This document shows, piece after piece, positions 49,271 through 61,083 of a stretch of 64,000 nt of DNA. The position numbers and the translations under genes are program-made. The notes beneath the pieces were generated by a model, which was not told the DNA's origin, ran no database searches, and was given only the letters and a program-made list of their open reading frames with translations. This stretch comes from Niebla homalea (Eukaryota; Ascomycota; Lecanoromycetes; Lecanorales; Ramalinaceae): assembly GCA_019925105.1 (NCBI GenBank), contig JAHGAU010000001.1:1674001-1738000 (forward strand), given 5' to 3'. Position 1 is the first letter of the stretch, and the number at the start of each line of letters is the position of its first letter.

Positions 49271-52200
49271 ATAAACCCAATATTAAGGAATATTAATTTA
49301 CGATTATTAAGCGTTAATAATTAAAGAATAAGCTTTAATTAAATATAAGTATTTTTAAGTTAAAAGTTAATATAAAGTTAAAGCTACTTTATAGGTAAAG
49401 TCGGTCTATATTTAATAATCGGAACGGGTATTTAATTTATCCGTTTTTTCTTTAATTTCATTTTCTTTAATATTATATTAAATATCGGTTATTAAGAGTT
49501 CCCGGAAATAATTATCGTTACTTAAAGACCCTTATTATTAAAAATTTAACCTTTCCTTTATATTTTTATAGGTTTTTCATTAGAATTTATCGCTTTTTCC
49601 CTTTTTTTAACTTAAAAAAAAATCGTTTTACAAATATTAAACCTCGTTTAAGAATAATTTTACGTAATTTACTTTTATATAAGCCTTCTTTCTAAATTAA
49701 AAGGAAATCGTTCTAAAGAATAATTATTACGATAAAATCGTTAATAATATTAAGGAAAAAAAGGAAAAAGTCTTTTAATTATTATTATATAAATAAAAAT
49801 TAATTGAAATATATTATTATATATATTATTATTTTACGGGAAATATATAAAAATATTAATTTAAGTTTAATAAAGTATAATTAACCGCCTTTATACTTAT
49901 AAAAGTAAAAGTTATTTAATATAAAAATAAAAGTATTTATACGGACTTAATATTGGGAATTATAAAGGTTAAATTAAACGTAAAATAAATAGATTATATT
50001 TTCCGTTAAATTATTACGTTTTAAAAGTTTAAAGTTCTTTTTATTATAGACTTTAAGCTTTTACGGAATAAAATTTACTTTAATTATAAAATTTCCTTTA
50101 TTACTTTTTAATATAAAATACGTTGTAATTCTTATACGTTATAACTTATTAAATTTACCGTTTATCCTTTATATACTTTATAACGTTTTATAGCGTTTTA
50201 TATAAAAATAATATAAGGATTATATAAGGCTATATATTAAAAGGAAATCCTATTAAGTAAAAGCGGCTTAATTAAACTTCGCCGCCGATATAAACTCTTA
50301 TTTAAGGATTACGATTTATTAATACTTAAATATACCGTAAAAAAACTTAAGTAAAGTAAATAATTACGCGACCGGATTCCGTAAATAAAATAAAAACTAT
50401 AATATTAAAATAATTATAGTCTTACCGAAAATTAACGATTTATTTTATTTATTTAAAATGATTAAACGTAAAGGGTAAAAAGCTTTTAATCTTTACCGGT
50501 ATAAAGTATACCGTTAAAATATTTTCTTTAAAATAACGATATCTTTTTAAGCTTTAATATTTAAAATTAAAATAATCCTTTAAAAAGAAAGTATTATTAC
50601 TTAATTTATTTTCTAATAATCGGATATAATAACGTAAAAAAAACTTAAAAATAATTTAATTAATTCTTAACTTAATAATATTAATACTTATAAATTTAAA
50701 TATATTAATAAGTTAATCCTTAAGAAATTTAATTTTATTTAATATAAATGTTTTTTTTAATAATATAAGAAAATTAATATAAAAATTTAAAAGGATATCA
50801 TTAAATAATAATATAATAAGCTTTTAACTTAAAATATTTAATATTGATTTTCCAGAAAAATAATACTTAAGTTTAATATAATTTATTAATTATTTAATCG
50901 TTTTAAATATTATATAAATATTAAAGATTCTTATCGTTTTATTTACGGTAATTTTATATCCGCGATTATATATAAACGTTTAAAATTAATTACCGTTTAT
51001 GGATTACCGATATTTCTTATCGTATATAATAATATAGCTTCCGGAGTAAAAAAACGTTTATTTATTTATTATATTAAGCTTTTTAAGATCTTCTTATATA
51101 CTTTTTTAATAATTATACCCTTTAAGTATTAAGGACGGTTTCTTATTTATTATATTTGGCTTTTTAAGACTTTTTTATATATTTTTTTAAAGATTATATT
51201 TATTATATAATAAAAACGTTTTCTTATTAAGTTTTTTTAAACTTTTTTAGGATTTTATATGCTTTTTTAATAATTATATTATTTATATAATAAGAAAATT
51301 CCGTTTAAATAACCTTTAAAGAAATATATTACGTTAATTTTTCTTATATAATAATCGGGATTTAACGTAATAATAAATTTATCGGTAAACGTACTTAAGG
51401 AAAAATAAGTAATTATTTTTTATAAAGTATAATTTATTATAAAAAAAACGGGTAATTTAACCGGAAAATTAATAATAAATTTAATAAAATTAAATAAATT
51501 ATTTTAAAAATATAATATTTAATATAATAAAAAAAAAAGGTTTTTAATTTAACGTTTAAAAAGTAAGTTAAGATTTAACTTCCTTTATACGGAAAAGGAC
51601 ATAAATTAAATATATTTAATAACGGAAAAATACAGGTAATATTAAAGTTAAAAGATAAAACGGAATTTTTTATTTACGTTATATTATAAAAGTCTATTAT
51701 ATTTAAGATTAATTAAAAGTTATTTAATATATTTATCGAAATCGCCCGTTATTTTAATATAAGGTTATTAATTAAGGATTAAACTTAATATTTATATAAG
51801 AAGGTTAATAAATAAAAACCTTAAATAAATAAGAATAACGTTAGCCTTAATTATTTTATTAATTAAATAAGGGTATTAAAAAGCCTTGAAAATAATAAGT
51901 ATAAAGTATATTTTAATACTTTTCCGACCCTAAAGTTAAGCAATAAATTTTAATATTTATTAAGTAATATCAATTACGTAAAGTGAAATATTTAAAGTAT
52001 TAATACGTAAGTCCCCGTTAAAAAAAAGATTAACGTAAAAAGTATTAAATAATATTTAATACGTCGAGTAATTATTAAGGATTTAATGAATATATAACAA
52101 TAAACTTTTTATTTATAAAAATATAAGTAAAAAGCTATAACTTAAAAAATTATATAAGTGAATCATAAAAATCTAAAGATAATAATATCCCGGAAAGATA

Positions 52201-52356
52201 GATTTTAACGGTTTAACCTTAAGTAAGCGCCGCCGCTATACTTAAAAAGCAGAAGGGTAAATAAAAGTAAAAGTAAAAGTATATTAGCCTATAATATCTT
52301 ATAATACTATAGATATTATTACCTTACCGTATATCTTAAACCACCTAGGTATTTTA
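49271..52356. other. RIP-mutated DNA of unknown origin (3.1 kb)
   Basis: Continuous with 41446-43193 before LINE-B inserted, and it runs up to the LINE-C target site. I could not match it to the other elements or to a protein. It contains an 81-bp tandem repeat (51054-51297). It could be an older transposon or a mutated duplicated gene. Confidence 0.45.
51054..51297. repeat. 81-bp tandem repeat, three units
   Basis: Units start ACGTTTATTTATTTATT (51054), ACGGTTTCTTATTTATT (51135) and ACGTTTTCTTATTAAG (51216), spaced exactly 81 bp. Eighty-one is 27 codons. In one minus-strand frame all units keep a KKxYKKxLKS-like core, so this may be the relic of a repeat protein. Confidence 0.6.
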
Positions 52357-52369
52357 TATAGATAAATTT

Positions 52370-55300
52370 GATTGATTGATTGATTAATTTATATTACGGA
52401 TCTAGTTAAGCTAATTCCGGCGTTCCTTAATATTCGGCCATTTAACCTTATTAATAACCGTAAAAACCCCGATATCTATAACGTTAGGAATAAAAATCGG
52501 TATTTACCCAGCCTTTATTTACGTTTTAAGGATTAAGAATATTTATAGCCGTTTAAAAAATAAAAATTTATTTATATATTTTTTCTAAGAAAACTTATAA
52601 TATTACGATTAAATCCACTTAAGGGTTACCTTTAAACTTATTACTCTTCCGTTATTTTACGGGTTTATTTAATATTAAAATTTTAAAATTCCGATTATAT
52701 TATTAAATATCCTTATTAATATATATATTATTATTATTTTATTTATATAACTTTATTAACCGATATAATATCGTTTTTTATACCGCCTTAATATTTATAG
52801 CCCCCTTAGCCCCTTATTAGGTATAGTTTTTCTGCCGTTGCTTTTTACCCCCGGGTTAACGGTAAAGTTTCTTAATTAAGTTTTCGACCATTTTTTCTAT
52901 TTCTTTAATTAAGTTAAACTATAATAATAAGCTTATAACTATTATAAATTTAACGGCTGCTTTAATATCCTTTTTATTAATAAATATTTAATAATAATTA
53001 TTAATTTTTACCCTTTTAATTAATCTTAATTTAAGTTCCTTAAATAATAAATAGGAGATTAATATATATATAACGTTTTACTTTTACTATTTATATTTAT
53101 AATTAACGTTAATCCGGCTATCGGTATATATAATAGAAAGGAAATAAATTAAGCCGTTTTTATTTATCCGGAGTTAAATTATTAATATATTATTATTTTT
53201 CTTTATAATCCCGTAACGTTAAAGATACTTATTAATAATTTCATTATTATTTAAAGTTAAGTATTATCGCCCTTAAAGGATTAATTCTTTATATTTACGT
53301 TAACGTTTTATTTATTTCTTTATAATTTATAAAGTAATCGTTATTAATTTTATTTTTACGGTTTTCTTTTCCTTTATTACTTTTACTTTAAATAAAAGTT
53401 TATATATTCCTGCGTTAACTTTTTAAATATAAATTAGATTAATTTTTTTTTTAGCTTACTTTAATTTAACTTTTATAAGGGGGTAAATACCGTTTCTCCG
53501 CGTTTTTTTATTTAAAGCCTTTTATAATTTTAATAAATACGTTCGTTTCCTATTAACGTAGTTAAGTTTATACTTTTTTAAGTTTCATTTAAGCAATTAT
53601 TTAATTTAAGGTTAATTTTATTAATAATATAAAGACCTTAAATTCTAATATTGGGACGGAAGTTACTTTATATACTTTACTTATTATTTTTAAGTATTAA
53701 TTTTAAACCTTCTATAATTATTGGACAGGCTTTTTCCTATATTTAAGTGTACCTTCGGGTATATATTAAATAACTATTATATATATTATCGTAAACTTTA
53801 TAACCGCTTAATAAACGGTTTTAACCTTTTATAAAGTAATTCCTTACGTTAATACCGTAAGGTAAATAAGGCCCCTTTCCTATAAAATTATTTTCTTTTA
53901 AACCTTTCTTATATAGTTTTTTTAATCCAGTTTCTTATTAATTTATAAGCCGAATACCTTAATATTAACTTCCGGTTTTACCGTTATATTATTTAAGTTT
54001 ATTATAATTATTATATTATATAACTTTAAATTCTTTATTATATAGATAAGCTTATATTTATATAGGTTAAATTAAGCTTTATATATTTTTATTTATTATA
54101 AATAAACTTTATAAGTTTATTTTAACTTTAAATAATTTATATAAATAAACGTATTATAGGTTAAAAGATAAATATTATTAATAAAGTTTTTTATTTAAAC
54201 TTTTTATTTTAATTTTATTAAGTTTTTAATAAATAAACCGTTAAAGAATAAGAATAAAACTAAGGAGATAAATAACCCTTAAGGAATATTTATTATTATA
54301 GGTTTTATTATATTTATTTTTTATCTTAGGTTAATTAACGTTATTTAATTATTTAAGAAACTTTTTATTTAATTTATAAGGAAAAATAAAATCCCCTTTT
54401 TCCGTAAATTATATAATAACCTTTAATAATTTATTTTATTAAACGTTTTTATAATATTTAAGGAAAGAAAACTTATAATATATTTCTTTTTATAATTTTA
54501 TACCGTATATACGTTATCGATTAAGCCTTTAAAAGCTATCTCCGTTAATTATTTTTTTTTACCCTTATTTATTAATTAAAGAATAATTTATATCCTTTTA
54601 TATAATTATTTAAGATCTTTATAATTATTATTTTTAAAGCCTTCCTTAATATATAAAAGAATATTATAGGTCTATATAACTTTACCTCTGAGTAATCTAA
54701 TTTAACCGGCTTTTTAAGGATAATCGTCTTGGTTTCCTTAAATTTATAAAAATAATATCCTATATTAAAATAAGCTTAAAATAAATAAATAAAGACCTCT
54801 TTAAATAACAATATTATTATAAATAGGAACCTATTTAATATACCGTTAAGTCCGGGGATTTTATTTTTCTTTAATTTATTAATCGTTTTAATTATTATTT
54901 TTTAAGTTATTATTTTACTTATTATTATTAATTTAAAATATATTATATTATTAATATTTATTAAGTTAACTTCCGGTAATAAGGGAAAGAATACCTTTTA
55001 AAGAGTCTTAATTTTACCGTTAAAAATATTTATTATTATATTATTTAATCTTTTTAAGGGTAAAAATTTAAGGATAAATTTAAGTTTCTTATTTTATTTT
55101 TTACCATATTTTATTAATTTTTAAATATTATAAGGGGAAACCGCCGAATTATATATTATAGTTTAAAAGTATATTTACTTAACCTTCCGGATGATTTTTT
55201 CCTTTTTTTTTTAAGCTTCCTTTAATTATTAAAGCGTTTCCCGGTTTTTATATTTAATAATTTACTTTATAAATACTTTTATTTTTATAATTATTTTTAT

Positions 55301-58180
55301 ATATTCTTTATTTTAATAAGTTTTAACTCTTTAAGACGGCTTTATTATTAAGATTATAATATTAATTATTTTATTTAAAGTTTTTATTATCCGTTTTATA
55401 AAACGGTTAATTTATTCTTTACTATTAAGTTAAGGAAGCTTTATTAATTAAGATATTATTTTTATTATTTTTATAAATATTTTAATTTCCTTAATTATTT
55501 TTTACGTTTATTTAAACGGTAAAAATGGAGTTATGTTAACGGATTAATTTAAAATTATTTATATTAGGACGTAATCCGAATTATATTTTAAGTCCTTTTA
55601 AAATTTATATATTATAATTAAATTAATAATATTTTCCGAGTTAAATATTAAATCAATTATAATTTTAAATTTACGGCTTTCTTATATAATAACCTTTTTT
55701 AACGTTAATAATATAAAATTAAACTATATAATAATTATTAATAATTCCTTAAATTTAATATAATTAATTATATAATTATCCTTATTCCATTAAACGTAAT
55801 AAAGATTAAAGTCCTTTATTAAGAAGTATTTATTAAGTATAATTATAATATCTTTAAGTAATAAAATTATAAAAAATCCCTTTTTATTAACCGGTAACGG
55901 ATTATACGTATTATAAATATTTAAATTACCCTTAATATCCTTTTCTTATATAATCCGGAGCGTATATAGGTTCTTTTTATAATAAATAACGTTTTAATTA
56001 TTTATATTTAACTTTTTATTAATAAAGAAGTATATTTACGTTATCTTAATACCTTTAAAAATTAAGTAAAAACCATTTCCTAAGTTAATTAAAAAGTAAA
56101 TATATAAACTATACGGTAGTTTTTATATCGTTATAATATTAATATTTTTTATTTTTTTAAATTTAAATCACAATATTACGGCTTTAATTACTTCTTTATA
56201 TACGTTATATTATATTATCCTTAAAAGCGTAAATATATTAAATATTAACGTCCGTCGGGCTCTTTTCGTTAACTTTTATTTATATAAATAATTTCTTTTT
56301 AAGATTAAGTATTATTTATTTTAATTTTCTTATTATAATAATAATCTTAATTAAATAACCGGCCTTAAAGGTTAATATTACTATAAGCTTTTTCTTTTTT
56401 ACGTTATTAATTATTACGTTTTATCCTTCCCCGTTTAATAAGTTTTATTTATATTTTAAGATTATTTTTAATTATTTTATTAATCTAAGTTTATATAAAT
56501 TATAACGTTAAATTTTAATTATTATCTTAATCTTTTTACGTTAAATTTCCTTCGTTCTTATTATATATTATAAATCTTACGTTAAATAACTATTATTACC
56601 GTACGTTATATATTTTAACGTATTCTTCGTTAAGTTTTTTATTATTAAGTTAATATATTTATACGTATTATACCCTTTAATATATATTATATACTTTATA
56701 TTATTAAGGTACCTTATAATAATATATCCGTACCCTTAATATTTAAAGTATTAATAAATATCCGTTATCCGGTTTTAAGGTCTTATTAATTTAAGGGATT
56801 TACCCTTTATTATCCTTTTATTAAGGATATTATTATATATTTTTATTAATATTATACTTAAAATAACCGTAAAGTATTTCTTTATACGATTAAAGGCGTT
56901 TAACCTCTTTATTATAGGAAAGAGACTATAATTAACGATCTTTAATTTAAAATATAAAAACTATATTTTTCTTTTTTATTTATTTTAAGGTAACTTTTTT
57001 TTTCCTTTTTATAAACCTTATTAAATATATCCGTTTACCGTAATAATAAAAAATTACCTTAATACCTTTATTATTTTATACCCTTTTTTATTAACTTATC
57101 CTTTTAATTTCTTTAACTTTTTTTTTATTTTTAATAAAACTATATTAAGGAAGATATTCCCGTTTTATAGTTTATATACCGTAATAATTTACTCCGTTAA
57201 TAACTTTTTTATTACTTTAAACGTCTTTATTAATTATAATAGGTTTATTTTTATTATTATGCTTTTTTTTTTTTTACTTAATAATTATATAATTATTATT
57301 TTCGTTTTCCTTAATACCACCGTTTTTTCCCCCGTTTTTATTTCCTTTATTATTAATACTAATACTACTTTTACGGCTTTTATTACTTAACTTATTCCCG
57401 TTCTTTTTTTTAAAGTTTTCCCCGTTATTCCTTTATTTTATATATATTTTTTTAATCTTTTTTTATCTTTATCCGCCGGCGCTTTTATTACCGCTTTTTA
57501 AGCTCTATATAGTTTCTTTAACTTCCTTAAACTTCTTTTTATATCCACGTAAAAGTCTTTTATTCTTTATAACTTAATTTATAGTATTAATTAAGTTTTT
57601 AACGTAATATCCTTTTATATAATTATAAGGAAGTTTTTTAACGTCCTTACCGCTTCCTCCCTTTTTATTTTTCCCTTACGTATTTAATAATTACCTCTTT
57701 TTATAATTTATTTTTATTTATTTAATATTTTTTTATTTTTATTTAGCTTTTTTTTAATTTATATATACTTAATAAAACCTTTTATGTTTCCGTTTGCTTT
57801 TTATCCGTCTTTACGTACCATCCTTATCCTCTCCGCTTTTTATTTATTATTTTTTATAATAATACCTTTATACGTTATACGCGTTTTTTTACGTATATCT
57901 TATTAATTATAAACTCCCTATTTAATTTAAAGCCTTTTTATTTTATATTTATTACGTTATTTATACGACTTATTACTATTCCTATTAACTTAAGCCATTT
58001 ACTTTTCCTCCCCCTTTACCTTTATTATTATTCTGCTTCCGCTTATTGTATTTAAGGTATTATCCTTATTATTACTTAAGCTATATATATGTGTATCGTT
58101 TCTGACCTCTAAGGTCCCGTTATTCGTCGCCATATTCTCACCGAACCTTTTCATCCAAGATTATAAAACGGTATTAATTC
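52370..58180 (-). mobile_element. LINE-C, full copy on minus strand
   Basis: Third copy of the LINE family. The start codon is at 58133 (minus), with 47 bp of leader upstream, the longest leader of the three copies. The tail of ATCA units (read as TTGATTGATTGATT) is at 52370-52385. The 13-bp target duplication TATAGATAAATTT lies at 52357-52369 and 58181-58193. The interior matches LINE-B in order and spacing. Heavily RIP-mutated with no long frames. Its 5' end marks the border of the AT-rich block. Confidence 0.85.
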
Positions 58181-58193
58181 TATAGATAAATTT

Positions 58194-58964
58194 ATATATC
58201 CATATTAAGAGTTACGTCCAGAATAACTTATTATACCTGAAATATATACCGGTGAATTCTCGGGTTTTTATTGCCACTAGCTTATCTCCACTAGCTTATT
58301 TCCATTAACTTATCTCCACTAGCTTAATGAGTTTTACTCCTAAGACTCCTCTTTAGATACCTTTTTAATAGGAGGAAAAATTAAGAACAATGTGTTCCAG
58401 CACCTGTTTTCGTACTTTTTTTTCAGAATTTTGTTCTGCTTATGGAAGGTAATACTCGTAGGAGTTGAAATTGACCTTATGAGGATAACGTGGGGAGTAA
58501 GTAGGCTGGAATCGAAAAAGGGGATGGAGTGGAGCCTTGGCATAGGCGCCCATGGATCTGGCAGCCTTGTTTGATTTCTTTCTTAAAAAATGGATGAATG
58601 ATTGTTATTGCATAAGACTGTTTGAACCCAGGGATGACTGAACCATATTCTGAGGCACTTTGGTTTCCAGATGCAAAGTAGGTCGATCGGATAGCTGTGC
58701 AAAGAATATATATCGGTAATCGAATCTCCAGTTTCGTTTACGTATACACATCTGCAGCCTTCATGATCTTTGGGCTGATTTGTTGAGCAAAATGATATAC
58801 CTGTGACTCGACACCCTCTAGTATATATACAAGATGCTCGAGGTCAATGGACAAGACCGAAACAACAAAGCTCCGCTAGCATTCCATGTAAACTAAGCTC
58901 GTCGATTCATGTACTGCTGTAATCCAATCCCAGCTACTGAAGTTAGTAACGAGCAGTCTCTGAG
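58194..58964. other. Transition zone between repeat block and genes
   Basis: Base composition rises from AT-rich (to about 58,400) to ordinary within a few hundred bases. Short overlapping open frames at 58340-58574 and 58909-59154 have no recognisable similarity, and the second overlaps the aldehyde dehydrogenase antisense. The region probably holds the 3' untranslated region and terminator of that gene. No other gene seen. Confidence 0.5.
58274..58326. repeat. 14-bp tandem repeat at the compartment border
   Basis: Nearly four units of CCACTAGCTTATCT, one with RIP-like changes (CCATTAACTTATCT). It lies about 80 bp beyond the LINE-C target site. Confidence 0.8.
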
Positions 58965-60630
58965 TCATTGGAGAGCGGAGAACTTACCCAAGAGCACAGC
59001 AGCATATCTGACCAATCCGCTGGTGACCCCGCCGGCGCCTAAGGTCAAGCAGTATGTCAACGGGTTGAACTTCTCCTTTCCATCACGATCGAAATTCGGT
59101 TTCAGAAGGCCCGTTCTCCTCATTTGCTCGAGCTTCCCAGCATACGGCGGGTAGCGGAAACTCAGCAGCCCTTCAGCCCAGCCGGGGGTTCTTGTGACCG
59201 TCCTGCGGTGAGAGAAACAGTCGAAGCTGGCTTTGCCACGGTAGGCGCCTTGTCCGGAATCGCCTACTCCACCAAAGGGGAGCGTCTGGAGCGATCCATG
59301 GATGAAACCATCATTGACGCTGACGCCACCGGAGCGGACTCCCTGTAGCATTTTCTCGATCTCGGAGGACGAGCCAAATGGGTAGAATCCGAGGGGGGTG
59401 TCGTGAGTGGCATTCGCTGTTTCGATGGCGCTATCTAGAGATGTAAAAGGGATGATGGTAATGAGAGGGCCGAACGACTCCTCACTCATGAGCGAGTCCT
59501 TGGCAGAGTTGAGCAATATCATTGTTGGCTCAATATACAGATCAGACTCATCCACGTCGCCGCCCATGACGATCTTGCCCTTGGTGTTATCAAGCATAGC
59601 TCTCACCCGAGCGAACTGTCTTTGATTGACCATTCGACCGTAGTCATCAGTGTTTCGCGTTCCATTAGGGAAAAATTCTGCCATGGCTCCCTTCATTTCG
59701 GCAATGAAAGCTTCCAGGACAGGCTGTTCCACCATTGTATAATTTTGCGAAATGCAGACCTGACCGGCATTATGAGTCTTACCCCAAAGTAGCCTTCGAG
59801 CTGCAAGACGGATGTTGGCGTTTTTCGTGACGATAGCTGGGTTTTTCCCACCAAGTTCCAAGGTATACGGTGTGAGGGTTTCCGCCGCCTTCTTCGCGAT
59901 GATCGTGGCAACGTTAACACCGCCCGTGTAGAAGATCTTGTCCCATTTCTGGTCTAGGAGGCAGGTCGTCTCGGGAATTGCGCCCTGCACCACACGGTAG
60001 CAGGACTGATCCAGAGACGACGAGATAAGTCGCTCGACCACCACGGCTACGTTCGGAGCGTTCTCACTTGGCTTTACTATAGCGGTGTTGCCGGCCGCTA
60101 TGGCTCCGATGAGGGGAAGGAGAAGGAGGATGATGGGGAAATTGTATGTTCTGGTGATGGGTCAGCTACCAGATTTGTCTAGAGAAGAGCTTCCCATACC
60201 CAATGACCAGAACAATCCCGAGAGGCTCTTTCCTGCATTTAGGACGAAGCATAGACTGCGTAAAGGGAATGTCCGGTATGGCTTCGTCTTTGGCCCACTC
60301 CTCCAATTTGTTGCTAACGAAGATGCAGTCATTGGTACACCAATCCAGTTCTGTAGAGGATTCGAAGGGTCCTTTTCCAATGTCCCTTTTACATGCTGCC
60401 AAAAGGGCGTCGGCATGATCCTTTAGCCTGAGAGTAGTCAATGGTGTCAGTGGATGATATCTTACTATCGATCTGGAAGTGAGATAGAGTGCTTACCCCC
60501 AATATAGTTTACGTAGCTGAATCTTCCTAAATTCCAGAGGCTTTGTTTTCTGCGAGTGAAATGTGGTGCGAACATCATTCACGATGCCAGGAATGACTCC
60601 AATATCAGTTGATTGAAGTTTTTCACCCAT
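58965..60630 (-). CDS. Fatty aldehyde dehydrogenase, class-3 type (3 exons, 515 aa)
   Basis: NAD(P)-dependent oxidation of medium- and long-chain aldehydes to acids, probably membrane-bound. Exons (minus strand) are 60497-60630, 60200-60427 and 58965-60150. Introns of 69 bp (60428-60496) and 49 bp (60151-60199) have GT-AG ends and CTGAC-type branch sites. The joined frame is 1,548 bp with no stop. The start at 60630 (MGEKLQSTDIG) gives the usual N-terminus; the upstream in-frame ATG at 60735 gives an atypical extension. Family blocks seen: KPLEFRKIQLRKLYW, EPLGIVLVIGTYNFP, the YTGG nucleotide-site loop (about 195-198), LELGGKNP with the catalytic Glu (about 219) and GQVCIS with the nucleophile Cys (about 253). 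The Glu-Cys spacing of 34 is normal. The C-terminus is fairly hydrophobic (LTLGAGGVTSGLVRYAAVLL), as in membrane-tailed fatty aldehyde dehydrogenases. Codon use is ordinary, without RIP. Confidence 0.9.
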
Positions 60631-61083
60631 TTTCGCAATCTTCGCTCGCTCTTCAACAGAGAACGGAAAGTTCGAAAGGCAATTTTTGACAGACACATTT
60701 GGACCTCGGCGTTTGCAGCGACCCCGCCGGGCCATGACCTATTTCCTTGGCCACTGCTTGACTGCTGACTGCTGACTGCTCGCTTGAGCAAGCGGAGCAT
60801 GCCCTTGTCCAGTAGTCTTTGTGAGAGGCTATAGCTTATCACCTGCGTTCTGGCATTCTGGCTGAAGATGACGGTGATTTCGAACATCGAACACTATCAA
60901 TAAAATGTCATCGGAATGGGGTGATTTTGTTTTGTTTCCATCGAAAGAGATCTGCCGTTATCCATGGGCGATGTCTCTCAGAGCCAAGTAGGTGGAAAGC
61001 TGTGGCCTCCTTAATAGTCTCACCAGTCTCACCAGTCTGAGATTCCATATCTCAAACTGAACATCATCGTCCCAACTTTGATC
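60631..61083 (-). promoter_or_regulatory. Intergenic region: aldehyde dehydrogenase promoter and UTP15 3' end
   Basis: About 450 bp between two minus-strand genes. It holds a 7-bp tandem repeat (GACTGCT, about four units, 60755-60782) and a short perfect inverted repeat CGCTTGAGCAAGCG just after it. Also a duplicated CACCAGTCT near 61,022-61,040. No clear TATA box. Short open frames here are chance. Confidence 0.5.

Noticed and set aside
1..58193. Mitochondrial DNA or AT-rich contaminant
   Set aside because: Retroelement domains, TSDs, LTR pairs and strand-symmetric CpA/TpG loss show RIPed nuclear repeats.
58340..59154. Short frames on both strands next to the aldehyde dehydrogenase (for example 58340-58543, 58392-58574, 58909-59154)
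   Set aside because: They overlap one another or the antisense of the aldehyde dehydrogenase, show no domain, and have weak start contexts.
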